NCBI GenBank assembly: GCA_921293015.1
Contig: OV121088.1
Span: 31,657,645-31,721,644 of the forward strand
Reading direction: 5' to 3'
From: Phorcus lineatus
Lineage: Eukaryota > Mollusca > Gastropoda > Trochida > Trochidae
Length of the DNA stretch: 64,000 nt
Part shown: positions 35,983 through 48,137 of the stretch, piece after piece
Position numbering within the stretch: position 1 is the stretch's first letter
How the letters are laid out: each line of letters opens with the position of its first letter
Program-made: the position numbers and the translations under genes
Notes under the pieces: generated by a model
Databases searched by the model: none
Told to the model about the DNA's origin: nothing
What the model saw: only the letters and a program-made list of their open reading frames with translations

Positions 35983-36434
35983 CATTCTCTCCCCACAGAG
36001 GTAGTTCCGTCATAAATTCCTATACTAACCTGTTCTAATACGAAAGTTTTTTCGAGTTTCCTGCAGGGTGCTCTAGCGCCACAATACTGCAACATTAACT
36101 ACCTTGCAACATTTAGCCAATAAAAACACCGCATACATAGATAACCTATTTGTAGTCATCGAGGCCTATGCATTGATGCAGTCGCTAAAGAAGGCGACTG
36201 TAGTCTGTAAGTCTAGATTCAAAGGCAAAGTGCACATTCAAATAAAACTTAATTTTCCCAAAGCATACGGGAAAAACTCTCAAGTGATCACTTATGGAAC
36301 GGCGTCGTTGAATGCACACTTAACTTTGATTGCATCCAATCAGACTTCTACATTTCTAGACTTAGATACGTTCGCATTAGAACAGAGGTTCGTATAGGAA
36401 TTTATGACGGAGCTACCTCTGTGGGAAGAGAATG
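35983..36434. mobile_element. MITE-like element with about 60-bp inverted ends
   Basis: The left end CATTCTCTCCCCACAGAGGT, running on to CCTATACTAACCTGTTCTAA, is matched in inverted orientation at 36370-36434. It is about 450 bp long with no clear target duplication. An internal 97-codon ORF (36104-36397) runs into the right inverted repeat and is probably incidental. Confidence 0.7.
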
Positions 36435-36879
36435 GTTTTTATGCGAACCCGTCATTTCATATCTTATATAATATAAAGATATAACTAAAAATCATAATTT
36501 GGGGGACTGTTGGAACTAAAATACGAAACAAATTGATATTCACGTTTTTTTAATGAATTAATCGTAGATCAGCTGCAATGGCTTTTTTAAACTGCCTTTG
36601 ATTAAAACACTATTTTATTTCAAGAAAACAATATCTAGTACACAACAGATTATAATAAAAACAAACTATAAAGAACAGAAATAGCAAAAAGACCAAGACA
36701 GCCTATATAAATGCTTTTCCTAATATAAACAGTGGCGGATCCAAGGGAGGTTCAAGTCAATAAAAAATGAATAGTAAATCGTTTATAACGTAACACATAC
36801 CCATAAAGTTTTGTATTTCTCGATTTCGTTGTTATTTTTTGTATCCAGCCTGTTGATTTTTTTATTAGAGCGGCGTTAA

Positions 36880-37110
36880 GATAATTCAAATTGCCCGTTC
36901 GCCAATCCAAGTTTCATATGAAACAAACATTTGTTTCAACCATCTTGGTATGAAAAGCTCATAAAAATCTATGCATCTTCCCCCGCATAGTTTTAAGTTG
37001 CACCAGTCTCTGTCGCTGGCTAATTTAAACCTTGCTGCCAACCAGTCTAAGTTTTGAGTACACCGCCCTCTCCGGCTAAAAGTTGCAATTCTCATGATTT
37101 CTCATTAGAC
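36880..37110 (-). mobile_element. Retroposon copy related to 14640-14840
   Basis: The minus strand reads an open piece (ATFSRRGRCTQNLDWLAARF onward) followed by a tail with ACTTGGATTGGCGAACGGGC and TAACGCCGCTCTAATAAAAA. That tail resembles the LINE tails at 29-35 kb, so this is a related element or fragment. Confidence 0.55.
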
Positions 37111-38770
37111 TATCGAGATACGTCGCAGCATACTTGACGACAAGCACAGAAAAGTTGGGGAAATGCGGCAAGGTCTATCTTAGCAAGTCATGGGGGCGCA
37201 TGTATAGGCCATGCTTGGAAAGATGAAACCGATGCGGATATCCTATGAAATTGATGATTTATATTGAGGTATTAATATAACTTTGTTTGAATTCCACCCT
37301 ATACAGATTTTAATTGTAACTACACGTATAGAATTGATTTCATCTGTTACATATTGTGTAGCATAAAAAACATTAAACATAAGGAATATCATCAGGTAAA
37401 CAAAACAAAAATATCATTATAACAGTTCAAGTTAATTTAATATTTCAAATTGTAACACAATAATGGACGAAAGAATATGACCTGTTAAATTATCGAAATT
37501 AAAAAGATATAAATTAATCAACAATATCAAATTCAAGAACCTTCATGAAATCGTATTTCAGTAAACATAAAATTCATACAAATCCCAAAAGTTGAATTAG
37601 CGGTATGCTGTGCGAAAGATGAGAGTGACGTCCCTTAGACAAAAGTTGTCTGCTCCTTGTTTACGCCATCATGCTGATAAGTCGCGAAATGAATGAAAGC
37701 TTTTAAACTGTCCAGTTATCAAGGTAAACAGAATTGACCTTCTGCTTTCCGTATAGCAGGCAACATCACAAAATCCTGTTGATATTACTTTGAGTCGATT
37801 TACCTGTATTTACCTCAGACATTTGAATAAAATGTGCACGTTTTAGATCAATTTCCATCAGTGATCAGTTGCATTTTTGGTTTCATATTAGCAATAGGAT
37901 TTCAAATTATATTGACCTCAGTTTAATGATTTACTAACAATCATCAAAACGCAATCTTTTGAAAATTTTCTTAATAGCTTTCATTGCAATAGGCGTGTTC
38001 AATGAATTCTTTAAAATCGCAAAGGAATTAAACACTAACCAGTCAACTGTTTCACCTCGAAAGTTTCAATCTCACATCTAGTTCTAACCACCAACACTCA
38101 ATAGATTATGAAACCCATTTTATACACAACTACAACATCAAGAAGTAACTAAAGAATCAAATATCAAAATTATTGTCCTTACTTTATATTTATTCAAAGA
38201 AGGTGTATTTTTTAGATCTGGCGCTGAGCTACTGGATGAACAGTAACATCCTCGTTTCTTTCCAAAAGATATTTTTTTATTTCCTTGGAATCTCCAAATT
38301 ATTCAAAATAGATTAAATTTGATTAACATGTTTGATCTTGAGCTGCAGTCAACTCTACAACAAAGCATACTCAACAACAATAACATTTGTACATCAAATG
38401 GACATCCAAGAACCATGTATTTCTTTCCAAGACTGTGCAAAAAATTATGTTTGATTTCACCACAAAAATAAATGAATTAATAAAACAAAAGACAGTAACA
38501 TGTAATAACTTTCCTTATGCACTCATCCTCATATCATGAATACGCTTCATCTTAGTATCATATTTTCCTATTTACTTCATTATGTGTAACATCCACCTTT
38601 TTTCAAGTTTCATCACAAAACACCATCTTGCACTGAAGTGAATTTAGAAGATAAATAATTATGTATGTAAAATTTCAAGGATTCAATGTTTATCAACAAC
38701 TTCAAATTTAGTTTAAAACTGATGGCATTAGTCGAAGAGTTTGAATTCTTAAATTTGCTTGTGTTATAAC
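37111..38770. other. No gene seen
   Basis: AT-rich spacer upstream of the FEM1 gene; no ORF or repeat recognised. Confidence 0.45.
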
Positions 38771-38977
38771 AACTCAGTGTTGTCCTTATCTGAGGATGCA
38801 GGCATCACAGCACACACATGGGACGAGTTGTGCAATCGACTATAGCATGATTGTGAAGTCTTGCGTTGTAAATCCTGATTGGCTGCTGGGATGTGTTAGA
38901 CCAGCTTTGGTTGGTTTAGGGTCAAATGTGTTTTGAACGTGCATCACATGCGCATGACTGTTTCGACGGGAAGATGC

Positions 38978-39003
38978 ATTTGCATGTGCATTGCCATAGC
39001 AAC
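38978..39003 (+). promoter_or_regulatory. Octamer and RFX X-box-like sites upstream of FEM1
   Basis: ATTTGCAT (38978-38985) matches the POU octamer, and ATTGCCATAGCAAC (38990-39003) resembles an RFX X-box with a perfect AGCAAC half-site. They sit in a GC-richer stretch about 640 bp before the FEM1 start, with an inverted CCAAT (GATTGGC) near 38877. A promoter role is inferred. Confidence 0.35.
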
Positions 39004-39642
39004 TGTGAAATTGACAATCAATGCTGTGAATGAACCCGCAAAGATAGCAAACCTTAATAAGTAAAAAGAACTGTAAAAAAAAAGAAACAGAAGTTTAGCA
39101 ACAATAATTGCGTCAAAGATGCTTTCATTTACCCATGGTATCTCTTGAACTCATCTGAACTTTGGCTACTCGCTCAAGACTTAAATCTCTTTCTTTTTTT
39201 GAATTTGACTAACAAATTAGTTAGTTGAATACTCATTATTTGAGAAAGGCCTTGATTGGCATGCATTGGTATTACTCAGACAAGTTTCTGATTTTATTTT
39301 TACAAAGGATTAAAAGGGTTATTTTTTATAATTATTTTCAGTGCATTTGGCCGGGCTGGTCACTTTTTTCCCCTCAATGACAAGACCAAACTTATGGACT
39401 GGTAACTTGGGGCTTGGGAAAGCCAGGAGCCATGGACCATTTTGCACACTTAATGAAAAAAAGTTCCATTAAAATCAGAAATTTTAGAATTGCTACAAAG
39501 GGAAATAACCTACTAGTATTCTAAATTCTGGAAACGTCTGAAAGCTCTAAAGTTGGCCCATTATCAAAGGTATCTTTGCAAGTCTCTGGTAGCTCTCAGG
39601 CTTACTTCATATTCTATCATCATTTACAGCAGGCGGAGAGAG

Positions 39643-41871
39643 ATGGCGTCATGCTCCAAGTCAAACCTGGAGGATGTGGACGTGTCCTGGTACGCCTCCA
39701 TTGTCCACAACTGCATCCAGGAGGACAAGCTCAGCAAGCTTCGGGGCACTCTCAAGAAGTTCTCCAAGGAGCAGCGAAAGAGGATTGTCACTTTCAAGAT
39801 CAACGGGAATGCGCCACTCTTCACAGCTTGCCTGCAGGGTAAAGTGCACATTGCTAACTACCTCCTTGACGAGTGTCTGGCAGACGTGGAGCAGAAAGGG
39901 GTGTATGAAGTTGAGGAGGACCACTCGAGGCATCAGGTAGGGCTTGGCATCATCTTTGCCATATGAATTCTCCCATGTGCATCAATTGAATATTGAATAT
40001 GATATATGAATTGCCCCATGTGCTTGTATTGAATATAGACTATGCAATATATACTTACTTTCATGTGCTTGTATTGAATATAGACTATGCCATATGATCC
40101 GTCTCTTGTGCTAGCATTGAATGTAGAATATAATATATGAATTCTCCCATGTAATTACATTGAATATATAGGGTATGCAATAGGAATTGTCAATGTGCTT
40201 GCATTGAATATAAACTATGCAATCTGATTGTGTCGTGTGTGCTTGCAGGTGACCCCACTATGGTGTGCAGCTGTAGCAAATAAGCTGGAGGTTGTCAAGA
40301 CTCTCATCGTCCACTCCGCCCTCATCAACAGCACCTCGGACACAGACTCCACCCCTGTTCGGTCAGCATGCTACATGACCAACATCTCCGTGGTCAAATA
40401 CCTGGTCGACCACGGTGCTGACATACACAGACCAAACATCAACGGGGGCACATGCCTTATCAACTCGGTCCAGAGTGCCGAGCTTTGTCTCTTTCTTATC
40501 AAGAAGGGAGCAGATGTAAATGCTCGAGACCATTCTGGCAATCTAGCATTGCATTATGCCATCCGTGAAGGGAGGATAGAGACTGTTGAGCTTCTCCTGA
40601 AGTACGGATCAGACTATACTGCTGTCAATGACTTCTGTGATGACGCATTACAAACTGCAGCCCTCAGAGGCTATGCTAATATAGTTGAATATATACTAGA
40701 AAATACACAACAGAACTTAAAAAGTACTATTCATGCATATGAACTTCTAGGAGCTAATTATGTGGATGAGAAGCATGATATCATGGGTGGGTTATCTTTA
40801 TGGAAGAAAGCAATGAGTTTACGCCTGCTAGATCCGCGGAATCCGATATTGAAGGTTCTACCAGAGATGCGACACATCGCATATGATAAGGCAGTGGAGC
40901 CTCAAACTCTGGAGGAGCTTGAGGAGAAAGTGATGGATCCTGACGCCGTGTACATGCAGGCACTTCTCATCAGGGAACGTATCCTCGGCCCAAACCACAA
41001 GGATACCACCTTCGGACTTATGTACAGAGGAGCCGTGTATGCAGACACCCACCAGTATCAGCGATGTGTCGACTTGTGGAAGTATGCCTTCCAGCTGCGA
41101 CACAAGAAAGTTGATGCCCTCAACCATGAGTGTCTCTTCACAGTCCAGGCTCTTGTCAAACTCTTTTGGGAGATGCAGCTCGAGCTTGATTCAGGAACCA
41201 CAGAGGAGCGGGTCAATTTTGAAGATGCACTCCAGGTGTTTGATCTGCTTATACAGCACATTAGAAGCGGTATCCCAAACATGAGGGTGCGGCCTGTTGC
41301 CAACCAGCTGGGAGAGGATTTCCAGCTTCTGATGCAGCTGTCTCTTCATCTGATTCACCTTCTGGCAAGACTTGAGGTGCCTCAGGATGAGAAACTGCCC
41401 TTCAAACGTCTTGTCCACGAACTTGTCCTTCTGGACCCGAGGGGAACGGAGGAAGAGAGCCTGCTACATCTGGCTGTGGATCCTAAAGTTAGCCTGACGA
41501 GTGAAGAGTTCTACTCAGCATTCCCTGCTCTCAGCGTGGTCCAGGTTCTTATCGAGTGCGGCGCTAATGTCAATGCTGTTGACCAGAAACGGAACACAGC
41601 TCTGTATAACAGTGTGAAGTTTCTTACCTACTCTGAACTCCATGATGAAGGAATCTTGTACTGTTTACTGAACCATGGAGCTCACGCGGACATGTGCAAT
41701 AATGAAGGTCACAGCGCCCTAGACCTTCTCAAATCTCACGGCTACCCAATTTGTCCTATGGAATACTTGTCCCTAAAGTGTTTTGCTGCTAGAGTGGTCA
41801 AAAAACATGGTATTCCATACGAAAATGAGGTGCCTGTCACACTTCTGCCGTTTATTGCCATTCATGGATAG
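39643..41871 (+). CDS. FEM1: FEM1 homolog, CUL2 ubiquitin-ligase substrate receptor
   Basis: Two coding exons, 39643-39936 and 40249-41871, join in phase 0 (CATCAG|GTAGGG donor, TGCTTGCAG acceptor) to give 638 residues, within the usual 615-670 for FEM1. The N-terminal ankyrin array includes TPLWCAAVANKLEVVKTLIV and GADVNARDHSGNLALHYAIR. The FEM1 signature middle region follows (ELLGANYVDEKHD, MQALLIRERILGPNHKDTTF, YRGAVYADTHQYQRCVDLWK), then two C-terminal ankyrin repeats and a BC/Cul2-box end (LSLKCFAARVVKKHGIPYEN). FEM1 proteins present C-terminal degrons to CUL2-elongin ligases. The middle region is closest in wording to FEM1A/FEM1C. The first ankyrin repeats are more diverged than I would expect of a conserved orthologue, so a lineage-specific duplicate is possible. 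The start is the first in-frame ATG (MASCSKSN) after a likely 5'-UTR acceptor TTTACAG ending at 39629. The upstream non-coding exon is unresolved. Confidence 0.93.
39937..40248. repeat. Intronic minisatellite inside FEM1
   Basis: Nearly the whole 312-bp intron is about five degenerate tandem units of roughly 50-60 bp built on CATGTGCTTGTATTGAATAT and AGACTATGCAATAT. The acceptor GTGTGCTTGCAG|GTGACC shares GTGCTTGCA with the repeat unit. Confidence 0.8.
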
Positions 41872-42790
41872 AAATGTGATTGAATGATGCAGTGTATGAA
41901 ATAGAGAGATAACTTACCAGCCCTAAATGGTGACTTTATCTGTTAAGAGGGTTGTGTAAGGCAGTTTGATTGGTCTTATTTCATACATTGCTGAAAGTGA
42001 GTTTACAAACATTGTGATATCAAAGAATTCTCTGACAGTATTTAACATTTGTTTTGTGAATTGTCTATCTCATTTTTATTTGTTTTGTACCATTTGTTCA
42101 TGGTTGTTTTGCTTTATTTTGTAATGGAATTGAGCTCATTGCACTGTTTGATATTTTAAGGTATAATTACATTTCCCATTTTCAACTACTTCCTCTGAAG
42201 GGTTGATGGTAGAGCATGCTCTAAATCATACTCAGTTAGTTACTATTAGTTCTTTGTAAACATTTGGTGCTAAGGACAGCATTTTGAAAAATGTTGATTT
42301 TGAAATACAAAATTGATGACTCTCAAAACCGTAATAGAGATTACATAGGGAACAGCCCCAATCTTTATTATTTTATATCAGTCTTGACCTGAGAAATCAT
42401 TACCATGCAAGGTTTTCTTCTCATCCGTTTGTATGAAAGTCTGCTTGTTAAGAGTTACTTTGAATAATTGGTAAGATATATTTGCTGTTACAATTAAGTG
42501 TTCCTCTGGAAAAACAACATAACAAAAACAACATTCACAAAATGTCAGTATTCTGCAGTACTTTTCCGCAAAAATTTATTTTGTTTTATTGTTTTATTTT
42601 TGTGAAAAAAGATATTGATGAATAAGCTGCACTTAACATATTTCCTATGCTCAATGTAGGAAGATGGTTAGATCATGTTGAAATCTTATTACATTCAAAT
42701 GAAATAATACAATGTTGCATGAATTCACTCCTTCTGTTTGGCGGTTATAGTTCCAAGCAAAACTATGTTATATAGTTACCTTCTTATCAT
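41872..42790. other. Probable FEM1 3' untranslated region and flank
   Basis: AT-rich sequence directly after the FEM1 stop, without ORFs. No AATAAA clear enough to fix the transcript end was found. Confidence 0.45.
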
Positions 42791-42798
42791 CAATTTAA

Positions 42799-43267
42799 AG
42801 AGCCACTCCGTGAGTTGTTGGAGTCATATATGCCAAACTTTATCAATGGTGTCATTTGATTGAGAAGTATCAACTGTTTTGAAAAAGACACATTTTAAAG
42901 CTTGTTGGTTTTTTACAGCGACAATATGAAGGTAGAATGTTGCAATTATGATCGAAAACCGGACAGTGGCGCGCGTCAAATAGTCAAACGTAATTTTGGT
43001 GACTTATCTAAAACAGCCAGGAGGGCAGTTAGGAGTTGATAGTGTTTGTTAGGTTTTATAACTAGTATCCATGTGTATTGGACGTGATATCTACACCTCT
43101 ATGCATTTATAAGGCTGTTTTTATATTTTCATGGAAAACCAGTATTTGTTATATATATGTCTTTTGGAAATGAAAAGTTAACATGTTTTGATTTTATATC
43201 ACAACATATGACATTAAGGTTCGTATCAAAGATAAATAATATGTTATGAAAATCACGGAGTGGCTCT
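42799..43267. mobile_element. TTAA-flanked MITE, copy 2 (469 bp)
   Basis: TTAA at 42795-42798 and 43268-43271 flanks AGAGCCACTCCGTGA and its inverted copy TCACGGAGTGGCTCT. Same length and orientation as copy 1 at 21801-22269, differing by scattered substitutions. Confidence 0.88.
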
Positions 43268-43275
43268 TTAAGCAT

Positions 43276-46200
43276 GTTAGGTATCAGGATTCTCGATAGT
43301 ATGATGAATGGTTACAACCATGTGTTCAAGATTCATTACTCAATTCAACCAGTTAATGCTATGAAATCTTCAAATATTTGGTCAAGTTTTGATATTTTGT
43401 TTGAGCAACCCTTCATTTATAGCAACTCTGATGACTATTGTCATCCTTGTATTACATATTACAAGTTAATGATAACAATGTTTATTTTTCTTTTATCACT
43501 TTTTTTCTTTATAACAATAATAAAATTTGTGGAAAACACATGACAATAGAGTCATGGACTGTTCACATTATTATCAAAAAGTAGGCAAATAACTGTTATT
43601 TTTTAGAGATTTTTTAAGTCTTGTAAGTTATATAATTTTCCCTTTGAATGTAACAGCTTTAAGATTGTAGAGAGAGCATTGATAACTACTTCAAAAACAA
43701 AATTTTCTTTACCCTAAATTCATGTTGTATTAAGATGAACTTGCGACAATATTTTCAGAAATGACACCATAATAATTTGATACGATATAAACCCAAATAA
43801 TCAAACAGTAATCGGTTTGTTTGGTGGTATCAATCTAGTGTTATATTCTTGCGTTTTAGTCAAGTAAGTCTTGTTTAATCGGATGTTTATTTCTTTAGTT
43901 TTTTTGTTAACACAGATAGGTGATTATGAGAAGTATTCTGAGTGGGAGCTTATTTCTATGATAGTGTACTACCCAAAAAAACATAGCACAGCTAACCAGC
44001 TCTTGTACATCTAATTGTGTATCATTGTTTTTGTATGCCTTGCTATGTTTTTTGGCTTATTATAACTACAAGCAAAAAAACATTGCACAGCATACCAAAA
44101 TGTGTGCATTTAATAATGTATCGTTCCTATGTTATTTTTTCTGAGCAGACACTTCTTATTTCTAGATGTCATATTTGTTTGCAAATAAATGAAAGTGTAT
44201 GGCATAGTCATAATGTCAGTGACATTGAGATCTACCCTTACTAGCTAATATTGACCTCTTTTATGGAACAAACAGCAGTTAGTTGCTTGAATTTTGTGAA
44301 GAAAAGGCTTCAATTGCTGCAAATGTTAATTTAATTTTCAGTGATATTTAATTGCATATCAAGATGAGTTATTTCATTTGTAAGTCTTCAACCTTAGTTT
44401 ATAAATCACACTAGGAATGACTGAGGAAAAGTTATAAGGATTTTCAATTTCTTAATTGCATGAGTGCGATCATTGAGGTAAATGCTAACTGAGTTATCAA
44501 GCACCTTCTACATCCCTCTCAAAGAAGTCGCACCAAGACTCTTTGGCCACAAATGCAATGGCTCAACTACTCACAGCCGTTAGGTCTTAAAATCTTATTT
44601 ATTTAGATTTTTAGTTTTATATTATGTTAATACCATGACTAACTCAAAAAAGTGGATCAGTCTATTCAGGTTTGGGTTTGTATTCTGATTTGGACTATCA
44701 TTTTTTGTAATAGTTTACTATTAAAGAGTCACAGAGTATGTTTAATAATTTTTAAGTAGCTGAAATACCATCTGTCCTGAGTTGAGTTCTAGTATCCTCC
44801 CTACTCTACGTCTTTATCTCTATAATAACAAAATTTTCTTGTTTTCAATGATAATACAAAGAATGTCAAATAAACCTTTTCCAAATTCTGCACCAATTCT
44901 GCAGGATTTGGACCGCTTAACTCTACCATGCTATATTTTAATTGTATCTGCTGTAAATAAGTTTCCAAAATTACGTTTGAGTTCTTTCCACTCGGGGTCC
45001 AGTTTTCCAATTAGATATCATAACTTAATCATTTTTATTGTCGCTATGCTGAACTGACAAGCATTGAGATGGTGATTTCAGAAACAACTACTACTTCTTG
45101 ATGAAATAATCTCATTAATAACAGGGTAAAAAACTCCCAAGAATTTATGCCGGACTACAGGGCTGGCTAGCTCAAAAACTTGCCAGCCCTGACCAAAACC
45201 TGCCTTCCCCCTAAACTTTAATAAATTTGATATGGCTTAACTTTTACCCGACCGTCGGACAGGGGTAATTGAAAATTTAGCAGTCCGAGTTGAAAACAAC
45301 CTGTCCCGGGCGGTCGGGCAGGCAGGTATTTCGAACGCTGTTAATAAAATTGACATATTGACTCCAATAAAATACTCTGTGTCCCTCTAAAGCTTCACAC
45401 ATGGATATTCATCAAAGCTGAACCTGAGTAAGTGAACTGAACTTTTACTTGTTTTGCCTCTTTCAGAAGAGGACTATCAGCAAGTGTGTTACACTTCTAT
45501 ATCAAGTGAACACTGTCAAGTTACTGTTTCATCAACTTTCATTTTCCAATTATCTCATAGTTATTTGTAACACATCAATGTCAAATCTGACCTGATATTA
45601 TCTGTAACATGATATTTTTGTGTGTGTCTGATTTCAGGGATTAAACTTGCTTTTGATTTTGATACTTTAAACACATAGAGACTCCTACCTGCTAGTATAA
45701 AAGATTTTATGAGTGTTTCAAATTTTTAAATGCAGTGGATTTGACTTTTTTTACAGATTTCTGCAATAGAAATATTTTTTTCCCTGTGAAAAACAAAATC
45801 TACAAGATTAATTTGTCTGATATCGTGTTTGTCTCCACTTTTTCATTTAAAAGGTATGTGTAAAGAATAATGTTTTCAAAATTTTGTCCTGTTAGTGACC
45901 GAGTAAAATGGAAAATGTTATTTCACTATACCAAATTGATATTTGCATTATAAGTTTTTAGCTTTCATCAGAGCTGTAACTAATGATCTGGATAATTTTA
46001 GGTATAAGAAAACCATAAATTAATCAGATCTGATAAGGTAAAAGTTTTGTATATGCTGTCATTAAAGGTAACATTCTGGAAAACGACTTGTTTTGTGAAA
46101 ACAAATGACATTTCAGGGTGCATGCTTGCTCCGAATTCAAAGCCGTTTTTCAGTTGGAATTGTGTTCTTTACAAATAGTACAGCTTGTACTGTATTGGCA

Positions 46201-46594
46201 GCATTATTGATGTTAAGAGCATTTATCTAATAATACAATTAAGTATTTCAGAAATGTGTGCGTCGGCTATGTTATTGAAAGTAAATACCAGAGTGTTAAT
46301 TTTGCAATATCATATTTTAATTCAGAATTGATCTTTAAATATTTAATTGTACATTTAGAATCACTGTCATAATGGGATAGAAATAGTAATGTATTGGTGA
46401 AAGAGGTAGGTGAAAAATTAGACACAATTTCTATATGACCTACTACTATTTGCTGCAACTCAGCATTATATATCCACTGTTTTTGTTTGACAGACCTCTA
46501 GTGAACAGCACTAACATTGAATAAAAATATTATTGTTACTGGGATGTTTTGTCATTTATGTTTCCTGAAGGAAATATAAACAATGAAGTAGAGA
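43276..46594. other. No gene seen; GC-rich repeat patch at 45130-45345
   Basis: AT-rich sequence with scattered short ORFs that lack support. The patch 45130-45345 has GGGCTGGCTAGC, GCCAGCCCTGA and CCTGTCCCGGGCGGTCGGGC. It has the look of an interspersed repeat, but no second copy was seen in this window. Confidence 0.4.
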
Positions 46595-46598
46595 TTAA

Positions 46599-47453
46599 AG
46601 GGACACTCAGTGATATTAGAACATATTTGGCTTTGATAAGAACCTAAGTAGTAAGTACCATTTATATTGATATAAATTTAAAACATCTTTCATATTCACC
46701 CTAAAATTAAAGATTTATGGTAATTGCTAGTTGATACTCCAATTTACATGAATACTACTAATGTAATATAATACAGCCTATCAAAGATTCTCAACTCCTA
46801 ACAACCCTGCTTTCTGCTTTAGGGAAGTTAAAAGAGTTCAAAATCGCACCTTTTTAACTCCATATTCTCAAGGTGCTAACAGATTGATTTGAAATATACC
46901 TGATATAGTCAGTACTCTTCCTTCAAATGACACAACTGAAAAAGTTTGGCGTATTCGCTCAACAAGTTAGGGAATATCTCGTTAGAGGTGAGGTGATATG
47001 GGAGGTACTGCGCTGCAATTCAGTGCAGCATTGCACCCAAACCTTACTGCGTGCAGAACAGTTCTCTACTGCGGACAAAGTTGCCGAGCGGTATTCGAAC
47101 CACAGACCTCTTGATCCGAAGTCGAATGCGCTAACCACCGCTATCCCGTGCGCAAATGACTGAAACGTAGTTTTTGAATCTTATTTATGATAGATATCAA
47201 GACAAAAAGGGGTTGATAGGGTTAAGTAAGTCATATATAACATATAAATATGTAAATGGGAAGCAGAATTTCGACTTAACTTTTATATTGCTGTTTTTCG
47301 ATTATCGTTGAGAAGAAGAAAAAATCGTAATTTTGAAAGTTAAGAGTTAAAAAGGAAACTTTAGAAAGGCGATTTGAACTAACCTCAGGACAAATGGTAT
47401 TTTGACTCTATTCAAGCCACATACAAAATTTATGAAACATACTCTGTGTCACT
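46599..47453. mobile_element. TTAA-flanked MITE with nested SINE
   Basis: TTAA (46595-46598) is followed by AGGGACACTCAGTGATATTA. The right end ACATACTCTGTGTCACT abuts TTAA (47454-47457). The ends are imperfect inverted repeats of the type seen at 18.0-19.0 and 47.7-48.1 kb. A tRNA-derived SINE interrupts it. Confidence 0.65.
46985..47153 (-). mobile_element. tRNA-derived SINE
   Basis: The minus strand begins with a tRNA-like head (about 47153-47083). It has a pol III A-box-like TAGCGGTGGTTAGCGC and a B-box GGTTCGAATACC (47090-47101), followed by an unrelated body to about 46985. The cloverleaf is imperfect, so it is not called as a tRNA gene. Confidence 0.65.
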
Positions 47454-47666
47454 TTAATGTCATAAACTGCCCCTAATACACTAGAAGAATCTAACATAGC
47501 AATCATTTGTCTCTGTATGTTACAATTTACCAATGAAGTAATAGGAAATTTTAAGATGATGATATGATCAATGATATAATCAAATATTAATTTTCATTTG
47601 AACTTGGCAATAGCATGTGTTATGAATATACAATTAAACGATCATCTTTCTTCTCTATTGTTCTTT

Positions 47667-48133
47667 AGAAGGACAGAATATTTTGTTGCGGTCAAACTTT
47701 AAAAATGGTGTTACTTTGTCGAGAACTACTGGTTGTATCTGAAAATAACCATTTTGATGCTTATCAGTTCAGTATAGTGAGAATGAACAGCTTAGAGTTA
47801 TGTTTTCTGATCGAAAACCGGACAGTCAATGACTCCAACGTAAATTCGGAAACTTCACTACCGCAGACAACGACAAATATGGTATGGTAGTGTGAAGCAT
47901 ATCACAAAAGTATTATACAAGCGAATGGGATGTTGAATTTCAAACTAGTTTCATTTCTATTGCCGTTTGTTGATTATTATTGAACACATGTAATATCATA
48001 ATTTTGGCATAAAAGTGATGAAAATATCATTTTTTTCGACACGATTTGAACGTAAAGAAGAACACATGGTATATTAGTTTTTTTACTTAAGCATCAAAAA
48101 CAATTTTGAAATATACATGTACTCAGTGTCACT
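47667..48133. mobile_element. TTAA-type MITE, diverged copy
   Basis: Starts near AAGGACAGAATATTTTGTTG and ends ATGTACTCAGTGTCACT at a TTAA (48134-48137). Holds the conserved core CGAAAACCGGACAGT. The left TTAA has decayed to TTAG. The right TTAA is shared with the next element. Confidence 0.65.
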
Positions 48134-48137
48134 TTAA

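Noticed and set aside
36104..36397. 97-codon ORF inside the MITE at 35983-36434
   Set aside because: It runs into the inverted repeat and shows no transposase motif; likely incidental.
39624..41418. Multiple overlapping ORFs on the strand opposite FEM1 and in other frames
   Set aside because: Shadows of the GC-richer FEM1 coding exons.
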